From NCBI GenBank assembly GCA_004764695.1, contig SMSO01000035.1, forward strand, positions 1,300,001-1,364,000: a stretch of 64,000 nucleotides of DNA, read 5' to 3'. The position numbers were made by a program, and so were the translations under genes. The stretch comes from Schizochytrium sp. TIO01. Taxonomy: Eukaryota; Sar; Bigyra; Thraustochytrida; Thraustochytriidae. Of this stretch, positions 51,745 through 62,233 are shown in pieces. How positions within the stretch are numbered: position 1 is the first letter of the stretch; every line of letters starts with the position of its first letter. The notes beneath the pieces were generated by a model. That model searched no databases, was not told the origin of the DNA, and saw only the letters and a program-made list of their open reading frames with translations.

Positions 51745-51847
51745 AACAAGAATCTTTGAATCTCTAGAAATTAGGATCACCTGAACTGCATAGAATTACC
51801 ATAAATCTTTATTCCAAATATAAATTTGAATCTTTAAAAAACGAACT

Positions 51848-53584
51848 TTACTCGTCAATAAATGTGTATGCTCCAAAGAAATCATCCCCAGCCCAGTGCC
51901 GAGTTGGGATAATTTCTGCAGCAGCCCCGCGAGTCCAGCTTGAAGCATTATACAAATCACCTTGACCCTTAAAAGAGGCTACATAGGGCCATGGATAAAC
52001 AGGTCGAGTCATTGGTGGAAGGGATGACGGAGCCCCAAAAGACCCGCGCTGCCCATTATGTTTGTTATCGCTTTCATTGCTGGGCTCATTTTCATCTGGC
52101 GATGGACTTCCAAATTTCGAAATTGATTCCGTTGAAGAGGTCAAAATGGCATCCGGTGCATGTCCGCTTTCCACCCATGAGAGCATCGCTGTTACAAGAT
52201 CAATATCAGAAGGACCTTGACCAGAACCACAATGAGCAACACCAGGTAGAAGATAAAGTCTTTCGAACGACTCAACTACATCTTTGCCCATGAGGCTTAG
52301 CATTTTTTTATGTAGTGTTAAAGTATTCGATGGGGAAATGTGAGGGTCAGCCATGCCATGCCACATGATCAATTTCCCACCACAACGTTGAAAAGCAGAT
52401 AGATCTGCCATTACTGAGTCGTAGAGAGGATGCCGTGGGCGAAGGTCGGTAAGGGTTGCTTCAGTGAACTCTAAATCTGTTACCTCCATATCCGGACGAG
52501 CAGGGTCAAACGCGAGATATTTTAGCAATGGAGGAACAATATTCATGTACATTAAAGTGCTTTCTTGGCTCTCAGGGACATAAACGCCCTCCCATTCGAG
52601 TTCAGATCCGTACTCAGGTTGTCCAGCAGTAAGATTTGCACCTGTTATGAGATCCTGTGGCCCTGCATATAGTTTCTGGACAACCTGAGCCTCGTGAGTC
52701 GTCAAACAAGTAATGTTGTCAATACTTCCTTCTTCAGAGTCATCACACAAAATATCATTCGGATCAAATTTGCATAATGCAGGCTGGGAAACCAAGCCGT
52801 CTTTAACTCCATCATCCTCATCGCAAGCATCCAATACGCCTTGATGGATGGCAGGAAGTTTTTTAGACATCAAGATATATTCGCCTCTTTTATTCGTGTT
52901 GGAAAGTCCTTGCCAAGCATGATAAAAGGTGTTTTGTACCAGGAAATTCATTGCAGGAGCTCCAGCAATGATACCGTCAAAATCTTCGGGAAAGCGCTCA
53001 GCCTCCATAAGTGCCTCTCGACCTCCATCGGAACAACCATTGAAATAACTGAATGTTGGCGCTTGTCCATAGTATTTAGCAATCAATTTTTTGGCTGTTT
53101 TGGAAACAACATGTTGGGCTCTGTATGCGAAGTCGGCACGTTGTTGATCATTGAGCGCCCAACTTCCATCCTGGTCACCCATCATTCCACCATGACCCAT
53201 ATCTGTTGCAGCCATTGCAAAACCTCCATTCTCAAGGATCTGGCATCCTGATGAAGCTCCAGCGCGGAGTGTGATATTTCCACACAATCCCCCACACCCA
53301 ACCTGCATATAGCGTTGCGTCCATGTTGTTGTGGGCAGGATAACTTCGAATTGAATTTGGGGTGCAAGCCGACCTAAGACTACGCAAAACTCGACACCAT
53401 CACTTATTTCAATCACGGCCGAGCGTACCCGGCTTCCCTCGCCTCCAATGTCCACAAGTTCAAGATCTACTAGAGATTCGCATTGTACTACTGGGGCTAC
53501 AACAGCAAGGTCTTGAGGCCCATATGTGTCTCCAAGTAGAAGTGACACTACCGCTACCGCGATAGACCCGAGACGTTGCAACAT
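51848..53584 (-). CDS. Tannase/feruloyl esterase family protein 1
   Basis: A 578-residue secreted serine esterase of the tannase family (Pfam PF07519 type), whose members cut ester bonds of gallate or hydroxycinnamate. The hydrophobic N-terminus (about 1-20) looks like a signal peptide. The active site is complete: Cys184-Ser185 in GCSDGGREALMEAERFPEDFDG, Asp413 in MWHGMADP and His451-Cys452 in PGVAHCGSG. This is the CS-D-HC arrangement, in which the two Cys form a disulfide bridging catalytic Ser and His. A calcium-loop-like DACDEDDGVKDG is at 252-263, and GCGGLCG is at 97-102. The C-terminal TRPVYPWP segment is shared with both paralogues. Its codons are more AT-rich than those of the third copy, and it is the most diverged of the three. 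Confidence 0.93.
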   Translation of the reverse strand: MLQRLGSIAVAVVSLLLGDTYGPQDLAVVAPVVQCESLVDLELVDIGGEGSRVRSAVIEISDGVEFCVVLGRLAPQIQFEVILPTTTWTQRYMQVGCGGLCGNITLRAGASSGCQILENGGFAMAATDMGHGGMMGDQDGSWALNDQQRADFAYRAQHVVSKTAKKLIAKYYGQAPTFSYFNGCSDGGREALMEAERFPEDFDGIIAGAPAMNFLVQNTFYHAWQGLSNTNKRGEYILMSKKLPAIHQGVLDACDEDDGVKDGLVSQPALCKFDPNDILCDDSEEGSIDNITCLTTHEAQVVQKLYAGPQDLITGANLTAGQPEYGSELEWEGVYVPESQESTLMYMNIVPPLLKYLAFDPARPDMEVTDLEFTEATLTDLRPRHPLYDSVMADLSAFQRCGGKLIMWHGMADPHISPSNTLTLHKKMLSLMGKDVVESFERLYLLPGVAHCGSGQGPSDIDLVTAMLSWVESGHAPDAILTSSTESISKFGSPSPDENEPSNESDNKHNGQRGSFGAPSSLPPMTRPVYPWPYVASFKGQGDLYNASSWTRGAAAEIIPTRHWAGDDFFGAYTFIDE

Positions 53585-53765
53585 CTCAACTTACACGGCA
53601 GATTAGCACGTACTTCTGCCGTGTCTTTCCCTTCAGTGTTTCCCGACCTACAAAGTATTGAGGTTTTGCTACACCTTGAAGTGAACCTTTATGCAAGGCT
53701 AGAAATTTCGCCATCATACCAGAAACTTTGAGGTTACTACCTATGAAGAAGAAAGGAAAGAAGTA

Positions 53766-53791
53766 AAAGAAAAGAAAAGAAAAGAAAAGAG
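53766..53791. repeat. AAAGA pentanucleotide tract
   Basis: About five units of a purine pentanucleotide, 180 bp upstream of the first tannase start. Confidence 0.8.
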
Positions 53792-54159
53792 GTAGGATGC
53801 AAAACGATCAACGAAGGGTTGTACCGAGACAAATTCGGTCGCCACTAACAATAGCAGTTAGCTAGTTCTTTTTCTAGGAAGAGATCCCCATCGCGGCTGG
53901 GAAACGATCGCTCTTATTCGTTGCTGAAAGATGCAATCAATGGGGCTGCTTACCTGCTTTCTAGCAGCTTCTCAGCATTTTAGGCATAGTTTAACCCTCA
54001 TTAAGTACAGGCTCAGCAATTAAGAACCGCCGACGAATCAAACTTAGGCCTCAAGGCAAAATCCATTGCTACACTTCGCGACTTCAACCAGTACGTACCT
54101 CCCTACCATCCCCACCCGCGTGAAGGGGCATGAGCCGAGATGCCTGCACAGGGGCATGC

Positions 54160-54230
54160 GCACGCACGTGCTCAGATCTTCTCAACGAAGGGTCGTAGTG
54201 AGACGACCTGAGCGTAAGCACGTGCGGTGC
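54160..54230. other. Imperfect hairpin-forming element
   Basis: Pairing segments: 54160-54163 with 54227-54230, 54164-54171 with 54218-54225 (GCACGTGC, self-complementary), and 54172-54175 with 54208-54211, separated by 1-nt and 6-nt bulges. An inner 5-bp stem lies at 54192-54196/54203-54207. It may act as DNA (cruciform or E-box-like CACGTG sites) or as RNA. Function unknown. Confidence 0.4.
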
Positions 54231-54731
54231 ACTGAAATGCGGAAGATCGGTGGATTCTGCGTGACCAGAAAAAGCACGCTTTGCGCCTGAAAAAAATGCT
54301 TTCGCAAAGTATTGTCAAAATCCACCAGCAAAGTCTTGGTAAAGGCACACTAGCAACACCTTTAGTGCTCTGCTGCCGGACTCATAGTTTTGTTTGCTGG
54401 AGTACGCCTTCAAGTTCATGATAGACATGCGAGATTGATGGTCCGTACAGAGTGAGGATCTAACAAAAGGCTACAGCGACCCAGTATCTGCAAGATGAGA
54501 GGTCGGGAAGAGACGATAAGTGAAGAGCTGAGAATGTCTTGTAAATTTCGATAGTTGAGTGCTCCAGGATACAAGAGATTGGGAGCCGAAGAAGGCAGCA
54601 GATCTTGAGGTAAAGGTTTGGCTGTCCATCCTATGAGGCTTAAGCCTACTAGAATGAGAATGTAAAAGATGACAATCTATTCAGGTTGAAAGAGGGCAAA
54701 AAATTGTTACTTTTGGTTTGGGGCTTAGGCT

Positions 54732-56432
54732 CTATTCATAAATAAATTCATACTTGCCAAATAAATTGGATCCTGGCCATATACGGGTCTTGAGGATTTC
54801 ATTGGGAGGGCCTTGAGACCAACTTGATGCGTTGTACACATCCCCAGTTCCATCGTAAACTGCTGTAAAGGGCCAAGGAAACACCGGACGTGTCATATTC
54901 GGAAGGGTAACAGAGACATTGTACGTTGGGTGGGTATCCTGCGCCTGAGGACCTTCACTGTCAATATTACCAAACGCAGAGTATGTCCATTCAGTTGAGG
55001 CAGTTTCGATTCCTACAGGAGCTTGTTTGGATTCAACCCAAGTCATCATGGCAGTAACAAGGTCCAAGCCAGACGGACCAACACCGCTGCCACAGTGCGC
55101 AACACCGGGGAGCAGGTAGAGCCGCTCGAATCCTTCCACGCGCTCACTCCCCATGACTTGCAACATTCTCTTGTGAAAAGTTAGGGTGTTAACAGGGGAT
55201 ATCTCTGGGTCAGACAGTCCATGCCAAAGAATCAACTTGCCGCCTTTCTTTTCAAAAGCGGACAGATCTGCCATTGTAGCATCGTAAAGAGGAGCAAGAG
55301 TCCGGAGATCATTGAGTGTCTTCTCCGTAAATTCTAAGGTTTCAACAGAGCGATTCGGATCCACAGTAGGGAACGCAAGGTATCGCAGAACAGGGTTCGC
55401 ATAGTCAAAAGATTTCAACGTTGTTGTGGCATCATCCTCCACGTAAACATTCTGCCACTCGAGCTCAGAACCATGCACGGGCTGCCCTGCGGTGAGGTAA
55501 GCCCCGGTGTTATTGTCAGTGGGACCTTTATAGAACTTGTTTACAACGTCAATTTCCTCCTCTGTTAGACATTCCGTGTTGTCGATTCCTTCATCACACT
55601 GAAGAACCGAAGGGTCAAAGCTGCAACGACTAGGCTGAGATATGAGTCCGTCTTCAACCCCGTCATTAGCATCGCAAGCATTAAGAACTGCTCTATGCAG
55701 AGCCGGAAGCTTGTCTGAAAGCAAAATGCCATACCCATCTGCGTCTGTATTAGACAGCGCCTGCCAGCCATGGTAAAATGTGTTTTGAATCTGAAAAAGC
55801 ATCGCTGGAGCCCCAGCAATGATACCATCAAAATCATCCGGAAATCGCTCAGCCTCCATGAGTGCTTCGCGGCCTCCATCAGAACAGCCATTAAAGTAGC
55901 TGTATGCAGGGTCCTGACCGTAAAACATCCTGATCAACTTTTTTGATGCCAGCGACACAATATGCTGAGCACGGTAGGCAAAATCAGCTCGTAGTTGAGC
56001 ACTAACTCCCCATGTGCCATCATTGCCCATGCCGCCACCATGGCCCATATTGGTAGCTGCCATCGCGAAACCTCCGTTATTTAGAGTTTGGCAACCCATT
56101 GATGCGCGTGCATAAAGAGTCACTTCTCCGCACAGGCCACCACATCCTGTTTGCATATACCGCTGCTCCCACGTTTCGGTAGGGAGTAAAAGAATAAATA
56201 TATTCGCTGGGGCAAGTGTTGCGTTGACTACGCATACCTCGACGCCATTGCTAGTGTCGAGGAATACATCATTAATCTTACTACCGAGTCCACCGATGTC
56301 AACAATGTCGATATCAAACAGCTCAGCACACTCCATTGCTGGCTTCACAATGGCAAGATGTTGGGGGTCTTTCTCACCGTCAAACATCAGCGCGACCATG
56401 GCTGCAACTAACGTACTTAGATAGCGCCACAT
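54732..56432 (-). CDS. Tannase/feruloyl esterase family protein 2
   Basis: A 566-residue paralogue of its two neighbours. The start Met-Trp-Arg-Tyr-Leu and a hydrophobic run to about 17 suggest a signal peptide. Catalytic residues are Cys183-Ser184 in GCSDGGREALMEAERFPDDFDG, Asp408 in LWHGLSDPEISP and His446-Cys447 in PGVAHCGSG. The NACDANDGVEDG loop at 251-262 resembles the calcium site of the family. Between the catalytic domain and the C-terminal TRPVFPWPF block there is only a short polar linker. It matches the third copy better than the first across GPTDNNTGAYLTAGQP and NVYVEDDATTTL, suggesting a later split from it. All key residues are present, so it should be active. Confidence 0.93.
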   Translation of the reverse strand: MWRYLSTLVAAMVALMFDGEKDPQHLAIVKPAMECAELFDIDIVDIGGLGSKINDVFLDTSNGVEVCVVNATLAPANIFILLLPTETWEQRYMQTGCGGLCGEVTLYARASMGCQTLNNGGFAMAATNMGHGGGMGNDGTWGVSAQLRADFAYRAQHIVSLASKKLIRMFYGQDPAYSYFNGCSDGGREALMEAERFPDDFDGIIAGAPAMLFQIQNTFYHGWQALSNTDADGYGILLSDKLPALHRAVLNACDANDGVEDGLISQPSRCSFDPSVLQCDEGIDNTECLTEEEIDVVNKFYKGPTDNNTGAYLTAGQPVHGSELEWQNVYVEDDATTTLKSFDYANPVLRYLAFPTVDPNRSVETLEFTEKTLNDLRTLAPLYDATMADLSAFEKKGGKLILWHGLSDPEISPVNTLTFHKRMLQVMGSERVEGFERLYLLPGVAHCGSGVGPSGLDLVTAMMTWVESKQAPVGIETASTEWTYSAFGNIDSEGPQAQDTHPTYNVSVTLPNMTRPVFPWPFTAVYDGTGDVYNASSWSQGPPNEILKTRIWPGSNLFGKYEFIYE

Positions 56433-58421
56433 CTTGGCTAGAAGCGTTTCGTAAGAATTTTGAGGTTTTAGTAGAGGTCGTGTTCAAATTATTTATAGAT
56501 TCGGGGTCTGCTTTCATTCTTGGATAAAGAATTTGCATCGACCATCCATTATTGTGAAATTGTTACTCTATTTTTCTATTCCTACATGTTTACTATTTAA
56601 ATTCGTTACTTATGCTCTTGGTGCAAGTTGTATACGCAAAAATATCAATCTCAGCTCCGAATTTTCCACGTCTAAACAACACCCGATTTCGCTTTACATC
56701 AATGCAGTTTGAGGTCCGAGCGGATTCGAAAAACTAATGAAAATTGCACTGACGTACGCGTGGCATACTGAAACTGATTTGGGCTTTCGCACCTGCTACT
56801 GATATCTTCAAATCAGCACTTTTCCGAACATAGCGTGATCCCAACTCTCCGGTGCTCTTCGGATAATCACCGCACATTGCGTTTAAAAGAATGTACTGCA
56901 TGATAGATACCGCGTGCTGTTAGTTTTTCTCGCCTCAAGTATTGATTATATATATGGTATTCTATGGGGCGGTGTTTGTCAAGAGAATGTTTGATTTTGC
57001 TCAAGACTCGAAATTATCAAGGAAACAAGTTATACAGCAACGCCATGCCAACTGCACCTTTGCAGATGCATTCTTTGCACAGTTGCTTCGTTCAGACATA
57101 ACATAGGCCGTACTGCGAATATAATAACAAAGCGAAAACTATATTATCATACAGAGAGTAGGATTTGCTACTTCCTGGACTCAAGATGATCTCATCCTGA
57201 CCCAGAATACTCAAATTGTCACTAGAAGAAGGCTACCTAAGTCATGGGATATTGTCGGTGCCTGCGGAATACCTCCATAGGTTGGTTTTCATGCGATGCT
57301 ATATATCTTTGTATTCTTCTTCTTCCCCAAGCTGGTTTGAATTTCATGAGTTAAGATCCTGACCAGCCATTAAAAAGCAATCAAACACCAGACCAAAATT
57401 TTGAGCTGCTTGGTCTTAAACTTTTAGTTGAATTCAAAAGAAAGATATGTCTTACAATTGCCAGCTTATTTATAAAATGTTTCCGCGTGATTCCTATGTC
57501 CGAATACTGCAAACATCAAAAGAGTGTAGGCATGCTGTGGAACTGGTGCAAGACAGAACTTTCAATATTGTTGGATGCCGTACCCTACTCATAGTGTGGC
57601 ACCCGAGAACTAAAGTTGAAAGACAATATAGATGGCTTCCGACAAATCTCCCTTGAAATGATCTTTAGTCCGCTCCGACACTTGGGCTTCCAATCCGAGT
57701 TCAAGTCGAGCCAAGCGAAGCCATTATAAAACGTAGGTGCCTCTAGCGCTCAGTGGGCGATATTATCGTCGCCAGCACTTGAAACACATGATTGTCTACC
57801 TACGTAGAAGGTGATAGTGTCTGAAACTGGTTATTGAAACGTGCCAGTGGTACCTAATTTACTCGTTCCAATTAACTTGGCTAGTAGGTGATAAGGTATA
57901 GATAAGAATATCTTTTTAGTTGAAATATGATAACTATATGGAAATAATACTAATGATAAGTAAATTCTCACTGCGTTGGCTCTGTACAACCATTTCTGAG
58001 GGAAGGGGTTGGATCGGTCGTGTTTTGGTACCGTGGACTCTGCTGCAGCTTTCTGAATACTGATGCATGATACAAGTATATATCCTGTATGCTGAATGTG
58101 TCGCCGGAAAAATGAACCTAGCTTAGGCTGGCAGAAAGCTGCTTTGTGCCTTGCTAGAACCAACAGCAATGGGTTTCTACGCAAAGGGCACGATTGAAGG
58201 TGGTAGAGCATCAGAGAGCCTTTTGGGTCACTCTCAGTATAGGGAGGGTCAAAAACAGAAGATAACATGCGTATGCCGCTTAGATGCTATCGATGGAAAC
58301 TAATGTAGCTTAAAGTATGTTTGGGGGTTAGCTATTTAGGAAAGAGTGAAAGAGTTCAATGGAGCGTTATTTTGACGCTGGAATGGAAGATGGTGATAAT
58401 GCGTCCAAGATCATGAAAGCT
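56433..58421. other. Spacer between tannase genes 2 and 3
   Basis: About 2 kb, AT-rich. A small plus-strand frame at 57447-57656 (69 codons from an ATG) has no recognisable feature. A potential stem-loop lies at 57731-57805. Nothing else is supported. Confidence 0.5.
57731..57805. other. Potential stem-loop in tannase spacer
   Basis: ACGTAGGT at 57731-57738 can pair with ACCTACGT at 57798-57805. Inside, AGTG at 57752-57755 plus GGCGA at 57756-57760 can pair with TCGCC at 57769-57773 and CACT at 57776-57779 across a 2-nt bulge. It may be a degraded inverted-repeat element or a structured transcript end. Confidence 0.3.
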
Positions 58422-60227
58422 CTAGGCAGCGATGAAGTCGTACTTGCCGAAGAGGTTGGAACCGGGCCAGTTCTGGCGAGTCGAAACAATCTCAGCCACA
58501 GGGCCAAGCACCCAGCTGGAAGCATTGTACATGTAGCCCGTGCCATTGTACATCGCAGTGAAGGGCCACGGGAAGACCGGGCGCGTCATGTCCGGAAGCG
58601 AAGTGCTCGACGACGACGACGAGGAAGAGGAGGAGGAGGATGAGGAGCTTCCACCACCCATTGTAGAGTTGCCAGCGCCAGAACCAGAAAAGTTTCCGCT
58701 GCCTCCAGGTCCGGAAGATCCAGAGGAGCCAGAGCTGGAGCCTGAGTTGTCACTGCTGTCTGTGGACACAGTTCCAAAAGACGATGAGCTGGAAGACGTA
58801 GAGGATGTCATGATGCCCACGGGAGCCTGGCCAACCTCAACCCAAGTCATGACTGCAGAGAGCAGGTCCATGTTGGAGGGTCCCACTCCACTGCCACAGT
58901 GACCGACACCAGGCAACAGGTACAAACGCTCAAAGTTCTCCACGCGGTCGCTGCCCATGATCTGGAGCATCTTCTTGTGGAACGCGACGGTGTTCGCAGG
59001 CGAAATCTCAGGGTCAGAGAGGCCGTGCCAGAGCAAGAGTTTGCCGCCCTTGCCTTCAAAGGCCGAAAGGTCTGCCATCGTAGCATCATAGAGGGGAGCA
59101 CGAGGCCTGAGCTGGTCCAAGGTTTCCTCGGTAAACTCGAGATCGTCCAGAGTCATATTCGGCCGCGGCGTAGTGAAAGCGAGGTACCTAAGCACAGGCA
59201 GAGCATGCTCAGTGGATGCCAGTGTAGAGTCGGCACTCGAGGCGACATAAACACCACTCCAGAGGCTTTCAGAGCCGTACTGTGGCTGGCCAGCGGTGAG
59301 GTAAGCCCCGGTGGTGTTGTCGGTGGGACCCTCGTAAAACTTGTTAACAACCTCGATCTCCTCTTCGGTAAGGCACGATGAATCCTCGGTGCCGTTTTCA
59401 CACTTAAGCACTGAAGGGTCAAACTCACAGAGTGCAGGCTGCGAAATGAGGCCGTCTACGAGACCATCGTCGCCGTCGCAGGCGTCCATCACCGCGTCGT
59501 AGATAGCCGAGAGCTTCTCCGTAAGGAGGATCACATTTCCGTCAGAATCAGTGTTGGAACGAGCCTGCCAGCCGTGATAGAGGGTGTTTTGCACCTGAAA
59601 GAGCATTGCAGGAGCTCCGGCAACGATGCCGTCAAAGTCCTCAGGGTAACGCTCAGCCTCCATGAGGGCTTCGCGACCACCATCGGAGCAGCCACTAAAG
59701 TAGCTGTAAGTCGGCTCCTGGCCGTAGAAGACCTTGATGAGCTTCTTTGAGGCACGTGCGGTGAGGTGGTGAGCAAGGTATGCAAAATCAGCACGCTGGT
59801 GGTCGTTTACGGCCCAAGAGCCATCGTCAGATGTGTGGCCCATGTTGGTTGTGGCCATGGCAAATCCACCGTTGTCTAAGATGGTGCAGCCGTCAGAGGC
59901 AGGAGAACTAAGGCTCAGCATACCGCACAATCCACCGCATCCAGTTTGGATGTAACGCTGCTCCCATGTTTCAGTGGGAAGCAAAAGCTCGAAGGTGTTG
60001 TTCGTCTGGAGAACACCTGAAACAACACATACTTCAACATCCGCGCTGGTGCCGATGTAGATGTCGGTAATGCTGCTGCCAAGGCCAGCCACGTCAGTGA
60101 GATCAATGTCGGCGAGCTCGGCACACTCGGAGACAGGGGAGATCACTGCGAGGCTCAGCGGGTCTTTCTCATCTCCGTAGAGAAGAGCAATCATTGCTGC
60201 CACCATGGTGCTAAGTTGGCGCATCAT
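58422..60227 (-). CDS. Tannase/feruloyl esterase family protein 3, Ser/Gly linker
   Basis: A 601-residue paralogue with a signal-peptide-like start (Met-Met-Arg-Gln-Leu, hydrophobic to about 17). The active site is intact: Cys180-Ser181 in GCSDGGREALMEAERYPEDFDG, Asp405 in LWHGLSDPEISP and His443-Cys444 in PGVGHCGSG. The loop DACDGDDGLVDG is at 248-259. What sets it apart is a 68-residue Ser/Gly-rich linker (about 475-542), including an uninterrupted run of 14 or more Ser, before the shared TRPVFPWPF C-terminal block. Such linkers in secreted enzymes are often O-glycosylated. Its third codon positions are clearly richer in G and C than in the first two copies, so stronger expression or a different history is possible. 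Confidence 0.94.
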   Translation of the reverse strand: MMRQLSTMVAAMIALLYGDEKDPLSLAVISPVSECAELADIDLTDVAGLGSSITDIYIGTSADVEVCVVSGVLQTNNTFELLLPTETWEQRYIQTGCGGLCGMLSLSSPASDGCTILDNGGFAMATTNMGHTSDDGSWAVNDHQRADFAYLAHHLTARASKKLIKVFYGQEPTYSYFSGCSDGGREALMEAERYPEDFDGIVAGAPAMLFQVQNTLYHGWQARSNTDSDGNVILLTEKLSAIYDAVMDACDGDDGLVDGLISQPALCEFDPSVLKCENGTEDSSCLTEEEIEVVNKFYEGPTDNTTGAYLTAGQPQYGSESLWSGVYVASSADSTLASTEHALPVLRYLAFTTPRPNMTLDDLEFTEETLDQLRPRAPLYDATMADLSAFEGKGGKLLLWHGLSDPEISPANTVAFHKKMLQIMGSDRVENFERLYLLPGVGHCGSGVGPSNMDLLSAVMTWVEVGQAPVGIMTSSTSSSSSSFGTVSTDSSDNSGSSSGSSGSSGPGGSGNFSGSGAGNSTMGGGSSSSSSSSSSSSSSSTSLPDMTRPVFPWPFTAMYNGTGYMYNASSWVLGPVAEIVSTRQNWPGSNLFGKYDFIAA

Positions 60228-62135
60228 GGTGCCTTTTCCACAACTTAGTACTCACTCCAGTTGTATCCGACTAGAAGCCTTTTGGGTTTTGCTTGCAAGT
60301 TAGAGCGGGAGCTTGCGTGTTTTCCTGGTTAGGTACCAGCATCTCGGTGTCTTGCATTGCTTACACCCAATGCCATCGTCTCTCTATATCCATAGAAAGT
60401 ACCAAATAGGAACCACAATCCTGAGCTTGAGCAATGGCCTTCTCCTTCTCACCCACTCACCCTCTCCCTGCTCTCGACCCAACTTCAAAAGTTGACCGGT
60501 CGACGGAGCAGACATCCACCGTCACGATAGGTACCCCATCTACCGATGAGGTAAAGATAGCTAATAGCTACAGCAGGCCTCAGAAGAACTGCAACTTCCA
60601 CTCCCACTACCTACAACAACCAAATCCTCCTTCTCGGCATTCTTTCAAGTAGAGCCTTCGAGTTCATTGAACCCGGACGCTTCGATTCTCCGTAGTCTGG
60701 ACCACGCCGGTTACCGCGTTCAGCTCGCATACCTCCCTCACGCCGCCTCGAGCTCCAAGTGCCTTTCACGCCACCTGTGCCTACTTGAAGTTGATCTTGA
60801 ACTTAGACTTCGCTCGCGAGCCCACTCGACAGCTCTGCACTCCGCAATGCGGCCAAGCGAGAGAGCAATCAAAGTAAAGCCCGGTCTTCGCAAAGCCTGC
60901 AACGCAGAGCCTATCCAGCAGGTACCGAGGTCGGATGCGTATGTTCCAGGCGGCGCAAAGCGCCAGTCTGACTGACTGCTTGACACAACCGGTATCATGC
61001 ACGCATGACGCATACATGCAAGGTTTAAGGGCGGCTCGAAGACACAAAGTCTCGCCAGCCGAGTCGATTTCGCGAGCCAGGTCGTGACCTGGAGCAGCTC
61101 CAAGCTCAAGTTGAGCTTGAGGTTGGGCGCTGGAGTTGGCCTTCAAATCGTTTCGCTCCTCGAAGAGTGAGATCACGAAAGGTCACAACTTGAAGAGCCT
61201 CGCTCACTCGCAGTCACTTTGAACCTCCTTCACTCATGGCAGAGCAGTGCCCACACACCGTCCTCCCGCCCTCCCTTGTTCCGCCTCTCCATCCAGGTGC
61301 ACAACCCCAGAGTCGCGTCGTGCGGCGTTCTCTAAACCAAAGCGAAAGGTCGCCTTCGATCCATCGTCGAGTTCTTCTACGCTCACACCAGACGTACCTC
61401 GAAGTCGAGGTCTGACTGACCGAGTTCTTGTTTGGCTGGCTGGCCTTTAAGCAAAGCTCGCAGAATTGGTGGAGCTTCGTGCAACTTCGAGCTCGCAAAT
61501 GGCTGGGAGTTGGCACGAATTGGGCCAGAGGGAGTCAGTCCCTCCGTGTACCTAGGAGGTAGTATGGACGATCTTGTTCTTTTTGCTCCACGTGACAGAC
61601 TTCTTCGCTCAGCCAGCAGAAAACCTAAGCCGCTGCTGCTTGCGTGGGTGACCGACTGCCGTTTCAACGCCGTTCGCAGCGTGTTCCCCAGCGAAGTTTC
61701 ACTCTGGACACAGTCCTGCCCGTCGAACGTCTTCAGCTCGAGCTAGGTTCGTGAATCGATCATTCATTTGTCGTACACAGACAAGAACCAGATTCTTCCT
61801 TCGCAGTACACCTACAATTTCGAATGAGCAATTGAGCTCAGGTACCATTGGTCTTCAAATCCATCTCCTAACACCGAGCAACCCGAAGAAAACGCCTGCG
61901 TCGCCGCTGTTCTATGGGCGCGGCCCTTCATTCCCGTCTAGTTGACACAGAGCCATTCGTCCAAATTGCCTCGAAAGTTGCTGGTCTCCAGATCCTCGAA
62001 AAGAAATGGTCGTCCGTACAACCTCCTTCCGAACCGCTTTCTGTCAGTCGCCTAGGCCCTACTAGTACCATGCTTACCCAAAACTGGTCCCAGGTCGGAG
62101 CGGTGAGGGGACCAGCGCCTTCGGTCTCTCTTGTG

Positions 62136-62233
<98 letters not shown>
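62136..62233. repeat. CTTT tetranucleotide microsatellite
   Basis: About 98 bp of near-perfect CTTT units, the longest simple tract in the window. It creates a Phe/Leu/Ser repeat frame that is not a gene. Confidence 0.95.

Larger units (their letters stand above)
53585..54731. other. Spacer between tannase genes 1 and 2
   Basis: About 1.15 kb holding the promoter of the first tannase gene. It includes an AAAGA tract at 53766, a 23-bp motif occurring twice (53808 and 54182) and an imperfect hairpin at 54160-54230. No coding frame is supported. Confidence 0.55.

Noticed and set aside
58540-58902. Plus-strand acidic Pro/Glu-rich frame of 120 codons
   Set aside because: It is the antisense of the Ser/Gly linker and catalytic end of tannase 3.
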